This document shows positions 48,681 to 62,464 of a stretch of DNA of 64,000 nucleotides, piece after piece. Origin of the DNA: Atrichornis clamosus (lineage: Eukaryota; Chordata; Aves; Passeriformes; Menuridae). The stretch lies in NCBI GenBank assembly GCA_013400975.1, contig WBMZ01011546.1, positions 40,203 through 104,202 of the forward strand. The letters run 5' to 3'. Positions within the stretch are counted from its first letter, which is position 1; every line of letters begins with the position of its first letter. The notes below the pieces were generated by a model. It had not been told where the DNA came from. It was given only the letters and a program-made list of their open reading frames with translations, and did no database searches. A program made the position numbers and the translations under genes.

Positions 48681-51600
48681 TTTCTGGGCAACTGGTGGTA
48701 GCGATGTGTGAGAGGGAACCTACCAACAACACCTTCATGATATTATTTTGCTGTTGTAGGGAGAGGTTTGTGGTCTCGGGAGGTCTCTAGCACCACAGGG
48801 AACACTTCTGGGAAATAAAAGAACAGGTGTACATTTATTAAATACAGGCACAATCCTGCTTACTGCTGGAGAAATGAAGAGAGACAGCACTACTCCCACC
48901 ACTGGGCTCAGGTTTCCCCTCCGGTGCTCACAAGAGCAGGAGATGCTCCCAGGCTTCAGCACAGTGCTGCTTCCTGAGATGGAATATTTCCAAAATGGCA
49001 GAGGTACGACAACTTTGGGCTTCTACAAGCATGAACCAAGACACGCTGACCGAGCTGGGTGATGCACTGCTTCCCTCACAGTGTGCTCCCCTGTGTCAGC
49101 CAAGAGCACTACACTGCTAGGGTTTTTGAAATCTCATTAAAACAGAGAGAGTCTAATAACATTTTCACTTGACCTCATTTCAGGAGAAGGTACAGAGCTA
49201 AGAAAAGAAGAACCTGGTGAGGTGTTTTTGTTTTGCTTTAGGTTGTCTGTTTCTCTGTGTGGTCACACCACTCAGCCATGCTTCCCTCAAAGACTTCTTA
49301 AACCCCAATGATGTCCTTGCCTGAGCTGTTCTGGTCTCCCAGCAGCCCTACATTCAGCTGCCCTAGCTTGGGTCACGCTCCAACTTCCCTCTTTAGACAG
49401 ATGAGAAAAGCACTTGTTTCTGGTAAAGCACCTCATGCAGTTGGGCTACATGAGGAAGGAGGTACAGATCCAGCAGCAATGTGTTTTTTCTGCCTCCCAC
49501 CAGCTCTTTGGAAGCAGATTTCAGGGTTTTCCTGAATGCACCATGGTGGGAATATGCATTAACGAGGCAGAAAAGGGTGATATGGTCCTGGCACCTTGGC
49601 ATGAACATTGTCCATGGTCACTCTGTGCTCATAAACCCCAGTAGGAGCATTGCACTGAGCAGAACAGCAGAGCTCTGAATTCACAGGGTGGTCAAGGATG
49701 GATTTCACTAGACTGCACACTAGATTTTACCTGGCACAAGGCCCACATGTGGGCTCTGCTGAAAAAAAAGGATTTTGTCCTAAAAGATTATGTGCCTGGA
49801 TTTATTTAAACTGCCATTTGCATGAAGATATTCATTTTTAAAAAAGCATCAGGAAGAGTAAGAGGTTGACTGGAAAAAGGATTTCTGTTCAGCCTTAATT
49901 TAAGTGGAAAATATGTTTGTACTGCTGCATGCCAAATATATTAGGATTTGAGGTTATAATATAGAGTAGGTTAATGGCAGTTTCATAATCTAATCTGCTG
50001 TTGAATTCTGATTTTACCATCCTTCCTCCTTGGGCTTAGAAAGTCTTTGTGTTTGTGTAAACTCCAGCAGATTGCAAGAGTTCAGAGTTGAAAGCTCAGT
50101 GAGTTAAATTCACCATGCTGCTAAATGCTATGCCTTAAGAGCAGTGAATAACTGCAGTGTGGAGTCTCTTATACACCAGGACATCTCCAGCTCCTTGAGC
50201 CAGTGACAATCCATCCCAGGGATTTGTGCCCCAGCTCGCATGGGCTGCTGCCTGCACGCCCACATTCAGATAATTCCTCAGAGGCAGGATACACCAGCAA
50301 TTTTGCTTTTAAACAAAGCTCATTTTCTCCACCTTCAGTGGACAAAGATGTCAAAAGGCAAGTCCGAGAAATGCAGGCCACATTTCATGGTGCACCCGGG
50401 CATCCCCTTCTTAGGGGACATGGGCCATGGACAGCCAAGTTCCTCTTGAGAGGACGGCAAGCAGAGAAGATGTGCTGATGTGGGCCCTATGGGGACCCTT
50501 GGTATGTGAATCCGACCCTGCAGCATGGCCCAAGTGCTGGATCTCCTCCGTGCTTTAGAGGGATGCTCAGCGTGCTGAGCTCCGTTAGGAGCAGATTTGA
50601 GGTGCAGCAGCACTGCTTCGCGTTGTATTTTTCCAGCTGCGTGAGAGGACATGAGCTGACTGTGCCTCTTAAATGATGCTTTTAACTCAGCTCGAGAGAA
50701 AACATTGACAGACAGAACGTGGGTTTAGTACTTTGATACTTATAAGGGGAAAGACTGGGAAGAAGGAGGAGGACGTCCGACTGTTTAGAAGGGGAATATT
50801 TAAGGAAAATGCAGAAGAAGAAGCAGTCGGCAACTGGTACGCCTAACCTACAAATGTCAGCTCTACAGAATGAGTCAGTCTAAAAATAACCTCCAATTGT
50901 CTCCCAGCTACTCCAGCAGCACAGCGAAAGCGCAAGTGGTTGAGAAAAATCACCAGAGGGGGGAAGAAAGATTCTCTGTCTGGCTTTTTTTTTTTTAATT
51001 AAAAAAGCCTATGCTTTTAGAAATTTCTGACTAAAAAAATGAAGCAAATACAAGGCTCTCGGAAGTCTAGATGCAAGTTAACCTTGTTTAATTGTATTCA
51101 TTCCATTTATTTTGCCTCTATTTATTTTACCTCTGAAAGGCAGCATAGGCTGAATTCCAGATATACTGTGCAACACTGTAGATGTAAAACATGGATATCC
51201 TTGCAGAATTGCATGAGAATTTCCCCCACACATCCCAGTCTAGACTGCCTTTCCATACTCAATATTTTAAATGAGAATATTGAATATCTCTCTATATAAT
51301 TTGCATACTTTGGTTTTTTGCAGTCTCCCTGCTCATTTATGCCTTATGAACTATTATTTTCTCTTTTCAGAGGCCATTGAAATACAGTTTGTCTACAGCA
51401 GCATTAAATTAATCCATGATAATATGTCAGAATAATTTTGAATGCATGATCCAGAAATGGGTAGAAGCTTTTTCCGTCTGTGTCTGAAGCCACTGCTCTA
51501 CAACAGATGCACAGTGGCTTCAAGATGTAGTAAGAGCCAGAATAATGCCAACACCGTTCCATCCCTATGCACTTCCATTTGGTATAGCAAACCAACCAAC

Positions 51601-54600
51601 AAATCCAAAAGGAAAGATCTGAGACACATGACTTTGTAAACAAGCAGGCAATGCTGTTGAAAGACATGAAAACTGAATACCTCTCCAATGACATACAGGA
51701 CTGCTGTTTACCTTTCAGAGACAAAACATGCTGCTGGAGTTTAGAAGAGTTATTTCCCCTATTAATGCTACATAATTCTCTGATTCAAGGTTTTCCTTCC
51801 AGCTGGGAATGAAGATGCTATGAGGTTTCTCCGCTCCAGAACAGGTTTTCCAGAAGCTAAGGTTTTAAACAGTTAAGCCTAGAAAGTACCAATTTTGGGG
51901 CTTGAAGCATTCATCATCTACTCAGTTATAGTCCCCTTTTCTACTCGGTGACTGCAAAAAAAATCACAGCAAAGTTCCTGACATGGCCACCCAATGTCTT
52001 GTGGACCCCAGTGGCATTTGCACTGCCATAAGGGGCAACTCAAAACCAATCAAGCTTGATGATGATGCTGCTCTGGAAAAATCAGTCGTGAGGATGTGGA
52101 GGAACACGTTATGAGGCAGGAGGGTGGATGCTGCATTGGAAATACTCTGTGTCCAGGGTGGAATGACGGCAGGGGCTGGTGTCCCTCTAGAAGCAGGTGC
52201 TCAGCTAGTGTGTAGTCATAAGTGCTTCTCCATGATGAGTTTGTGCCAGTGGTAAGACCAGTCCCTCTCCTCCTAACACCACGTGGGCAGGACAGGTAAG
52301 GAGGACATGAATGACAGTGTCCCACGAGTGACTCTTCCCCGTGGGGAAGCAGTGACAGGCACCTTCACACACATATCCTTCCGTGGGCTGTACCAGGCCA
52401 ACGCCCCGTGGTGGCACGCTGAATGCATCAGAGCCTGGCAACGGGGGGACACTGCAGACCTGACGGCAGCCAGTCACACATATGGGCACGCTGGAAAGAA
52501 GTGGCACAGAGCACTACTCAGCTGTTAATCAATTACTTGAATTTTCCCCAGACTCCCTGAAACCAGCCCCAGAGATGGACTCATACCATGGCAATACAGC
52601 TAGACTTGGACAGACCACCAGGTTTGGGCTCCAATTGTTCAACATTTCAATGTTGCAGGAGCTCCATATGTGGCTCGAACGTGCCAGATGGCCTAAGACA
52701 CACACTATCCTAAATACTCCAACACCTTTCCTGCCCTGCAAAGCCACCAAACACCAGGCATGTAGTAAACACAGAATTGAATCCCCTTGGATGTAAGCTA
52801 GTGACAGCAAAATTGAGTACTTGGTTCAAGAGATCAGTTCTCCAGCTTGTGTGGCAAATTGGTTTGTTTTACTCAGTGATACCCACTTCCATAGTTCATT
52901 TAAATAACATCTCTCTGGGAGGGCTGATGGCAGGAGGCTTTAGTGACCGAGAGCCAGGACTGTTTATATTTACATCATTGGTCTGAATCCAACAGAGAGA
53001 GCCTGATAGTGAAAGAAAATATTAGCCATCTGCCCAATGCTTGACAGCCTTGCTAGCAATAAAATCAAGAATGGATTAGATATGGAGGTTTTCTGAATAT
53101 CCTTTGCTAGGGTTGGCTTTCCAGTTTGGAGAGGGACTTCCTTAATGAAGCAGAACCATTGGTCCGCTTTCCACCCTTCCCCAGTCGTATCGGACCAGTA
53201 GGCAACTCTGGCAGTCTCCAGCAGAGGTGCAGCTTTCATAAACACCAACTTGTTACAAATATTGAAGGGAAAATATTGAAGACAGAGAAAAATGGCTCTG
53301 TATAAGCTACTGCTTATTCTGGTAATGCACCACTCTGTTTTTGAATAGATGCCACATAATGTCCAGTACTTATGGCAGCACTCACAAAAGTGCAGTTGGA
53401 AGGTAGACCTTGCCCATTACTACATTATTGCAATGTTCATTTTTGCCAAAACAGTCCTGTATTTTAATATTTCTTACATGCATTTGCATTTTGCCACACA
53501 CTGAAATGCCTCAGCTGTAAAGCTAATACTCTGTAGCCTTAGACCTAAGGTGTGGGTAGTTCCCATACCTGAACTGTCCACACCACCAGCGGATGCACAG
53601 GAGGTGGAAGCAGCTGCCTGTGGCTTTGCTTCCCCTTTGTGGTGGCAGCTCCCACAGAGGGACTGCCTTACCTCGGGGACACTGCTCTGCCTAACACACT
53701 GCCTTTGAGACCGCTGTTGGTAACGGCAGACCAGTGCGCCTACACGTCACTAGCTAAAACCTCTCTTCTGGGTTTGAGTAGGTAGATAAAATATCTTAAG
53801 CATGATTCTGAGGGTGGGTAGGCCTGAGCACAGATGGTGTGCTGCACCCTCTGGAAGCTGTTGGGCTTGTAGAAGAATCCAGCAGCAGGGATGAGTAAGG
53901 AAAAGATGTTGTTCCCATGCCCAGATAGATAACATGGCCCATCTTCCCTGGCTTGGCTTAGACACCACGCTGCTCACCTGGGAAGCAGGGGGAAGGGCAA
54001 AATGCCACACCTGGGGCAGGCAGTTTGGTTCCCTTTGTCCTCTGCTCTTCAGACAGAGACCCCCAGCCCACACCTGTGCAGGTGTGTGTCGGAGGGCACA
54101 CGTATGCAGTGCCTTTCAATAAATAGCATCCCTTGCTTCTCACATCGAACTCCTGTGGCAAAAAGTTTGCACCACCTTGTTTTTATTGTGAGCCTTGGCC
54201 AGAAAGGTCCCTACCACAAGTGATGGACTTACATCGTACCACCTACATTTCATCATGCAAGGCAGTAATAAATGCACAGAGGAGTACCATGCCTCAGGAC
54301 AATTTGAGCACTGTGCAAAGGTCACTCTCTTCAGACCCTAATTGTTCAGCAAAAGTGACATTTAAAATGCATATCATTAAAATCATAACAAATTTATTTA
54401 CCTTCTTTCTTATTGGGATTGTTTCTGCATACATTACACATTTGATATATTGAGTGCTCTGGAGGTCAGGATGTGTTTGCATCATAAAGTAATGTCTCGT
54501 GGAATCACGGTGACACAGGCTGCCAGGCTCTGAATATTACTCATGCCCTGGCTGCTCTTGTAGGAGCTGTCACAAAATCCCAACAGCCAGAGAGGGCCAA

Positions 54601-57600
54601 CACTCCCTGAGCCTCGTAGGAAGAGAGAGTGGTGGCTGCTTGCAGATGAACAGGTAACACTGCAAAAGCGGCGGGCAGATAATATTGCAAACACTTCTGG
54701 AGAGCAAGAAGAACATTGCAGCAAGAAGCACACGTGCATGTGCATCTCTGCCTCAGTTCTGAGCCATTTGTTCAGTGCTAGCATTGGCTCACATATAAAC
54801 ACACGCATATACCTTTTTTCCATCATGTCTATGTGTGTGTATCACTGTGCCTTTCTGTCTCAGAAGACAACATTCAAGCCAATATTTTTTAGGAACTGAA
54901 TATGCTGCTCATTTAACATGTCTAGTAGGTCAGTCTCACTTGCCTTTAGACGTCAAACACTGCTTTTTAGCTTCATCAGCCTGAAAAACACATTCACCAT
55001 GAGAGCTATTATCATAGTACCTCTATGTTTCTATTTGCTATAATATGATTAGTTGAAGGCAGACGAGCTAAAAGCAAGTTCGAATAGGACATAATTATTT
55101 CAGGTAGTCTCAGTTTTCTCTATTTCACTTATGAGCACCCATTTCTTTTGTTCATGAAGTTATTTACCTACCTTTATAATGTCCTTTGGGACACTTGGAT
55201 TTGTGTGCCATAGAAGAGGAAAAAGGTTTTGTGACTATAATCATGGCAGCTTAATGTCAGTGCCAGAGGCTGAAGGAGATCTAGCTTGCCTTCTAAACTG
55301 AAGATGAAACAAATCTAACTAGTTATTCCTCCATGTGCTTAGCTCTCTTCCTTACACAGAGACTGTGGAGGGCTGAGGAGTCATATGCTCTTCTAAAGCA
55401 TGCAGAAAATGTTTACTTGCTGCTTTACAAGGCCTGAACCAAAGCCTACTGGATTCTTTCCAATCCATTGAATTTTAGTTGTTTGGTTTTGTGTTTTTTT
55501 TATTAAAGCTGGGAGAATGTTTTCGGCAAACAACAAATTTGTCAAGAAATGTAGTTTTGAAGAAGCAACTTGCAGGATTGAGTCCAATTTGGTAAACAGA
55601 TTTAGCTGGGAAAGAAATAGAAAGCATTCATAAGAACATAACTGAGACTTTCCATGTTTTTCTTTGGAAATTATATATTTGTTCCACGTGTGACATTATT
55701 TAAAAGCTATAAAAAGGAATCTAGGCTGGCTAGACTGTATAGAAGAATCTCTTCTTTTTCTTTGTTTTTCCAGACTGGCCACTGAACAGATGTGTCCTAT
55801 GTGAGTGAGATTACTACTCTTTTCCATCCCATCTTTTCTATTTGTATCACTTTTACTTGCTTCTTGCTGCCTATCTTCATAATTTGCAATGTGTTTCCCC
55901 AGCATGGATTCAGCTGAACAGATTCTAAGTTACTAATCTCCAGATTTATCCCACCCAAAACATGCCGCCATTGGCTGGCAGCAACACCCTACATTACAGC
56001 TCATGCAAAATGTAACAAATACTGGTTCTTGCTGTACTTTCCCATATTGATCTCAAAGCACACTGTAAAGTAGACTAGAGGTAAAATCTGGAACCAGTGT
56101 GACCCTTGCAAATGGGCCAAGTGTTATTGCCTCTTCACTTTGTGTAGGGAACAGTCAAGAGCCAAAATGGACTTGTCTTGCACCATGACAGAGTCTTCAA
56201 GGTGTAACCCTTCAATATTTCAAAGTTGCTGCCACATAAACCTACAGGTTGGTATCCCATGCCTCTGTCAAGCAAGAGTCCCTCTGATCAAAGCAAGTCA
56301 GGTCAGCGAGTGTTGCATTTTTCATGCTGCATTGAGCTGTCGCTGATCCTGGCAAATGTGTGAAGAACACTCCCATTTGAGACCAGGATCAGGCCCAAAA
56401 TTCTTGATTTTCCTGGACACTCCCTTTCTGAGGTCTGCAGTCTAGCTCCTAGACAAACCTTGCACAAGGACGGAGGGGTGGGGCGGACAGCTTTTGCAGG
56501 TGGGAAGGCTGGCATGTGATAAACATCCTTTTCCTAACCGAGCTGTGACAGTTCTGGCAAGATCACTTGGTAGCCAACTTGCCGCCCTGGTGCTGCTTGG
56601 GAGGTGGGAGCACAGGAGCGGCTCCCTGTGGAGCGGCTTGGCTTGCTCTGCCAACTGGGAGCAAGCTCAGGAGCTGGCTGCCCTGCTGGCTTCCATTGAC
56701 TGCAGCTGCTTGTTTGCTCTCAGCAAGGCTGTGTCTGGAAAGCCTGTCCGTTTGACCTGTCTGCCTCCTTCCTGATGCTGAGCTCCTTCTCAGCTGCCTC
56801 ATTTCCTCCCTGCCATCCTGACAGAGGCAGCCTGAAATCTCTCTGCCTATTGGGCTTCCAAGTGACTTTCCACCTACTTAATCTATCATTAAAACTTAAT
56901 GCGAGGTCTTTCCATAAGAAAAGAAAAGATTGAGGAAAAGGGCATTCCTTTCCTTTCATGATGTTGTCTGATTTTTAACAACTATGCCCAGATATTTGTT
57001 TGACAGCTTTAAATCAAGAACTCAATCAAAAGCCTGTAACAACCCTGCACAGGAGTTTCCCTGGGACCTTGACTCACTCTTTCTTTCCTTTTTTTTCTCC
57101 TTCTGCACAGCAGGAGTGAATGGCATAATAGTGGATATTGGAAATGAGTTCTTGAACAGTGGAAGGACCATCATTAGTGCTGACAAAAGCAGCTTTTGAG
57201 GCTGAGCCAAGATCAAATAAGTGAGAACTGGTAGGAGAAGCTGGCATAGCTTATGGATGTGAGGTTCAAGTGATCACTTTTTTGAATCAATTAACTTTTG
57301 TGATACTCTGTATAGATGGCTCTAAGATGAGGGTTTCCTTTTGATTTAAGCAGAGATACCTTTGTCTGAAATTATTAATTATTTCTCCTTGAGTGGCCAA
57401 GAGGCTTCCCCTAATTTAGTTCCAAGCTGTTTAACCCTAGTCATTTCCCTCCCCTCTTTCACAGCTCCCCCACACCCAGACCTTCCTGGTGAAAGCACCT
57501 ACAAGCCAACCTTACACCAGAAGGACAAGGACACACTTTCACACGTTTTCCTGTGAAAACAGAAGAGGAAAGAGCTGGACTGCTCTTTTCAAGAGGGAAT

Positions 57601-57719
57601 TTGTCATTATATCCCTGCATCCACAGCCAAAACGTGCACTGACCAAAAGGACCCTACTTTCACCTTCATCCATGGAAGAATTTAATTAATCTTTCTATAT
57701 TGGCAGGCGAACAACATTT
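48681..57719. other. Unique non-coding sequence, no gene seen
   Basis: A long region with no supported exon, RNA gene or interspersed repeat. GC-richer patches occur at 49300-49680, 50170-50660, 52050-52520 and 56440-56800; open frames on both strands concentrate there. Poly-A and poly-T runs are short (for example near 50988 and 51957). A TGTGTGTAT run lies near 54832. Confidence 0.5.
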
Positions 57720-57960
57720 CCTAAAGAGAAAAATAAATGTTAATTTCCAGAGGTAATTAACAGTCACTGAATGAGACTGAAGGGCTTTCATTAAAATTAC
57801 CAATCAGCTCAAATTTGGAGAGATTCTCTCCTCCTCATTGCTTCTTCATCTCATTCAGCCAGTCCTGCTGAATTAGTGCCTAATAGAGTCTCAGACATAT
57901 TCATATCCTGTCAAATTTCCATCCTCCCAAGGAACTGTCCCTTTCAAATGGTAATACAGA
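57720..57960. other. Candidate conserved non-coding element
   Basis: AT-rich block with GGTAATTAACAG near 57753, CATTAAAATTACC near 57790 and GAATTAGTGCC near 57871, no repeat similarity and no frame. It sits just left of the TG microsatellite and the 58.3-kb hairpin. Called on motif clustering only. Confidence 0.27.
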
Positions 57961-58046
57961 GGGCGTATGATGTGCACTCGTTGCTATTTTGGATTTAACA
58001 GCTGGCTGCGTTGCACTAAGGGGAGCTGTGGAAACTCAACTAAGGG

Positions 58047-58047
<1 letters not shown>

Positions 58048-58078
<31 letters not shown>
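58048..58078. repeat. (TG)n microsatellite, about 15 units
   Basis: This is an uninterrupted TG/GT dinucleotide run of 31 bp. It is followed by ACACATC and another short GTGTGTG block to about 58095. It is a probable length-polymorphic marker and can adopt Z-DNA in principle. Confidence 0.93.
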
Positions 58079-58080
<2 letters not shown>

Positions 58081-58296
58081 ACATCTGTGTGTGTAAACGC
58101 CTACTCCTTTGCAAATGATACCATTTATCTTAAATAATGCTCTCTTTATAACTCATTGCAAGAGAATTCTCTTTTTAGACCACCACGGCTGCTGAAGGGG
58201 GGAGAGTGGTTCAGCTTTACAGCAACCAAGAGCGTGGTCTCGCCCAGGACCCAGCTGTGCAACCCCTTTCTCACACGAGTTTCCACCCAGCAGAGA

Positions 58297-58337
58297 ACAA
58301 GGGCCACCATCAGTACTGGGTCATTGGTGGCCCTTGT
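58297..58337. other. Perfect 13-bp inverted repeat (hairpin)
   Basis: ACAAGGGCCACCA (58297-58309) is followed after 15 bases by its exact reverse complement TGGTGGCCCTTGT (58325-58337). The stem has eight or more G-C pairs, so either strand's RNA would fold strongly. No T-run follows, so it is not a bacterial-type terminator, and the arm is shorter than a microRNA precursor. It lies inside a 187-codon plus-strand open stretch (58156-58719) that starts at TTG, not ATG, and shows no known domain. Confidence 0.8.
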
Positions 58338-61300
58338 CAAGACCAAAGGGTTTAAGAAAGGCTGTCTTCAGGCTCTCCTCACCTTGGCCAAGGGAAGGGC
58401 AGTCCCAGGGATTTACTGGTTTTTACAAAGTTTCAGATGTTCTCAAGGCAGCTCAACACAGACATCAGAGTGCCTGGGCAAAGGGGCAGATAGTCTAAGG
58501 GCTGATCTCCACAGAGCGGTGTTAGGACAGAAATTAGGAGTCCTTCAAGGTCACTGCAATATAAAAGCTTCCCTCCTGCTTTGTAAATATTTTGGGTCTG
58601 AGCTGAAGATATGTGGTGTTTGCCAGGACATTTTCACTGGCTCCAGCTGGATCCAGAGTACCTGTAATATGGACATCTCAGGGGACCTCATGGTGACAAC
58701 TAACAACGAGAATTTCTAGTAAAACCTTTCTGTGTGCTGTGCCAGGGCACTTCTGGACACAGCGTTAGATGGGCACAGAGCATGACCTCTGTTAACAATA
58801 TACACTACATGAAAGCTAATAATTCTGTCCAAAGCATATTCAAAATAGGATGCTTGAAGCAAAACTAATGCATTATTCACTGCTTGTTGGGAGTACAAGT
58901 ACATAGAGATCGACATCTGAGCCTTGGGCCTTTTCTGAGATGTGCTGTACATGGGCTCAGTGGGCTGATTGGCAGTACAGTGACCCTTACTGCCATGGAT
59001 CTTTGATTACTAACACCATTTAAAATCTTGCTCTGTGATCAAAAAAAAAAAAAAAAGTGTACATATTCATCTTTGCTTTCTAGTCACATACAGTGATGAG
59101 AGATATTTCTAATGCTGTATTCATTTCCTTGGTGTAAAATGTGCCCTTTTTCCACCTTTACATTAAATCAGACAAATATTTGGCAAAAATCACAGGGTGA
59201 AATAGTGCAAAAATTGCCAGTGTCTCAGTAGATAACTGAACACAATTCTTAACAGAAAACTGGCATAATCAACTCCAACACAATATGCAGGTCCTGCTAG
59301 CATAATGCTTCTCAAAAATAAAAGACTGTAAAAGAAGGAGGAAAATATGTTTGATATACTCGTGATATAAAAATAATAATCTTTGTAAAACAATTCAGCA
59401 GCCCCTGTGAGAGCAGCATTGTAGAAAAATCTTTTTGGGATCTGCCTAATTGCCTGTAGACAGTCTGCAGTATAGACACCTGCTTCTGAACTAATCACTC
59501 TCTGCTCCTTTCGTGGTCAAAAGAGAAACACTGACACTTGGGGGAGTGATTTATTCTTCCTAAAGTAGAAGTCTAAGAAAGGTCAAATGAATTGTATCCT
59601 AAAAGTGCTTATTTCTCCTGGCTGACCATAAAGGTTGAAGAGTGACTAGCTCAGATGTAAATTAATACACTGTAGACAAGCCTGTGAGTTGGTGGAGAGG
59701 TGGGGAATCCAGAAATGCATCCCTATTCCCCTATCTGCCACAGTGGAAGGGTCTATAGAATAAAGACAGATAACTCCTCCTCCTCTTCTCCAAAGTTAAA
59801 TTTCCAGATATTTTTGGTTCAAGGTGTTTTGCCATACATCACCAGAAATGGTATTGTATGCCCAGACCTGCCCCACAATATCCTGTCAAACAGATAAACT
59901 TCTTCTGCAGGTGCTGCTGCAAACAAGTTTTGGATCCCAGCAGTTCCAGCACGTAAGCCTGATTTATAGTACTGGGGAATCCTTCTTGGAGCCAGAAGCA
60001 GCTTGACTGGATCCCAATAACTGCTGAACAAGGTCTGTCTTGTCTAAAAGGCTTTGAGGCCAACTTCTGATCCTAGTTGATCTTTAAGTGCAACTGAAAA
60101 TTGGCTTCGGTAGCACATCTTTACTATGGCAAATTCTCTTTAAAACCTTTGGGAGGCCATCGTGGGACCCACTTTCTGCTAGAAAACAGATTGAACTGTA
60201 AAAAGCAACATACTTATATGCATTACTGTTATTCAAAGTTCTCACTTATCATTAGCTTCCCTATAGCTTAACCTTTTAAAAAGCCACATAGTCATGCACC
60301 TTGCTTATCTGTGATATCTTTGTTCTTCTCACTAAATGTTTTCAGGATGTTCAAATAACAATATGATTTCTAATGAATGCTCATACATTTAGTTGAAAAG
60401 AGAAACAATTGTGAGAATGCTGTTACTTGATGTGAGTGTGCTTGATTTCAATATCCTTGAGCTTGTACTTTTCATGTTTGATTGCAGAAACTTTGCCTAA
60501 AAAGCCTGCAGTTGAAGTTCAGATGACCTCAGAAAAAGGCAATTTTTAAATGTTAAAGGAAATCAAATATACACTCGTATCTGTTAACATGTGCTCCCAG
60601 TATAAAATAATTTTAAAAATACAACTAGATCAGGCTGACAATCACTGCATCAAAACCCAGTACGTACTATGATCACATTACAAGCAACAAAGCTGAACTT
60701 GGTGATTTATGATAATATCAGTAAAACCTCTTGATATATTTAGCAAGTGGTAATGGTAAAGGTTATAATTCCTCTGAGGGACAATAGTGATGAAATAAAC
60801 CACGAGGGTCAAGTGGATTACGACCTTGTGAAAACTCAAATAATGGAGATGGAGCTTTATAAACTTCCTTATAATAGATAATGCCTTAAACAATTTAAAA
60901 GCTGCTCAGTACTCAATTTGGACTTGCCACAGGCTTACTACTGCCTATATATTATTGGAGGAAAACCTGAAAATTACTTGGGTCACTATGAATCTTGCAT
61001 CTGCTCAGAACCCCCATTTTAGGTGCAATGAGCGTTCTTGCTGGGCTCTGAATATTCCCAACAGACAGTGTGTGCGCACTCGTCTGTCAGTTCTACCCAC
61101 CCAGCATTTGTAGTGTGGGTGTTTATGTAGAATTTAAAGCTTGCAACGCATCCTGGATTGCTATGTTAGTAATCACACCTGGCAGCATTAATTTTGTTAC
61201 TGTATAGTACTATCACAGGATCAAAGTGTTTGTACAAGATCAAGTGATAGGCGAGATGAATGACACTGCCGACTGCTTTACGTGCTTGGTGAGAGGAAAG

Positions 61301-62464
61301 AGTGCAGCCCTTTGGCATGTGTATCAGCACAGGCAACACACAAGGTTCATGTAGATCCTCTCTATAGTTACCTTAGACACCCAATTTTAGAACACAGTTT
61401 ATATGGAAGCTCAGAAGCATCACATACCTGAATTCGTGTTGAGATTCAGGTGGAGGTGGAGCAACATGACAGGCAAATGGTGACTATCCTGATCTACCTG
61501 AATACATTTTCCTGCATAAACAGTGTGAAAATAGTTTATGGGATGAGTCCCAAAAAAGACTAGGACCATGAGTCACTTGACCAAGGTCACTCACGTACAT
61601 AGTTTGGGCTCCTTCATTTTCATTCTTGCTGTAGTTTGCCTCCTGTGTGGCAACCCACCCCGTCAGAGCTATTTTTTTGTACCAAGATACAAAACTGAAC
61701 TGGCAGATTCTGGAGAAGTTGCATGAATAAAGCAGTCCAGGTTGAGGCATACATGTACAGATTTATAAATTAATGAACAGAAAAAATTCCTCTGCCAGAA
61801 ACACAGAGAAGTGTTTGAGACCATCCTATCTCAGCTTCAAAGACATGGAGGAGGAGGGAAGACAAGAAGACAACACAATGCTTTACCCACTTGTGTAACA
61901 GCACTGACAATGGCAGGCCTGGGAGGGCATCAGTCTGAAAGCAAATGGGGCAATCAGCTGCCATTGAGAGAGGGATTTTTGATTGATTTTAAATTAAGGT
62001 CACTGTCCCCAGGCCACAGCTAGATTTGATTATTTCTGTCACATTTTAGAAGAGTGACAGAAACTTCTTTGCAACCAGTGCTCTCTCTCTTTAGTGACTC
62101 AATGCATAATGATGGGTTTTCCAGTGGGTTTTGATGATTCCAACTTCCATGATGTGTCGCATGTTGCTACAGCAGTGACATTCTCTGACTGAAAGCCACT
62201 CATCCCTTTCGGTACTCAATTCTATGCAGTAAGGGCATTAGGAAAGCTGTGGGCAGCACAAAATGAACACAGATATGACATTAAATCTGAGAGGTGTATT
62301 CACTGCTGGCAGGTGACCAGTGACTATCAATGTACACTGAGGGGAGAGTGCAAAAACAGAGCAAGCCCAGCCATGAACCATTTGTCCTGGAGGAACCTTT
62401 CTGAGTAAGCTGTGATTTGGCTGCTCTCTGTGGGTTTCTCTTCTGTAAATTCATTTATTCTCCC
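58338..62464. other. Unique non-coding sequence, no gene seen
   Basis: AT-rich single-copy DNA with an A16 run at 59041-59056. No exon or interspersed element is identified. A short phrase at 60104-60126 resembles the 5' end of U6 snRNA and is discussed as a finding; it is too short to call a pseudogene. Confidence 0.5.
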
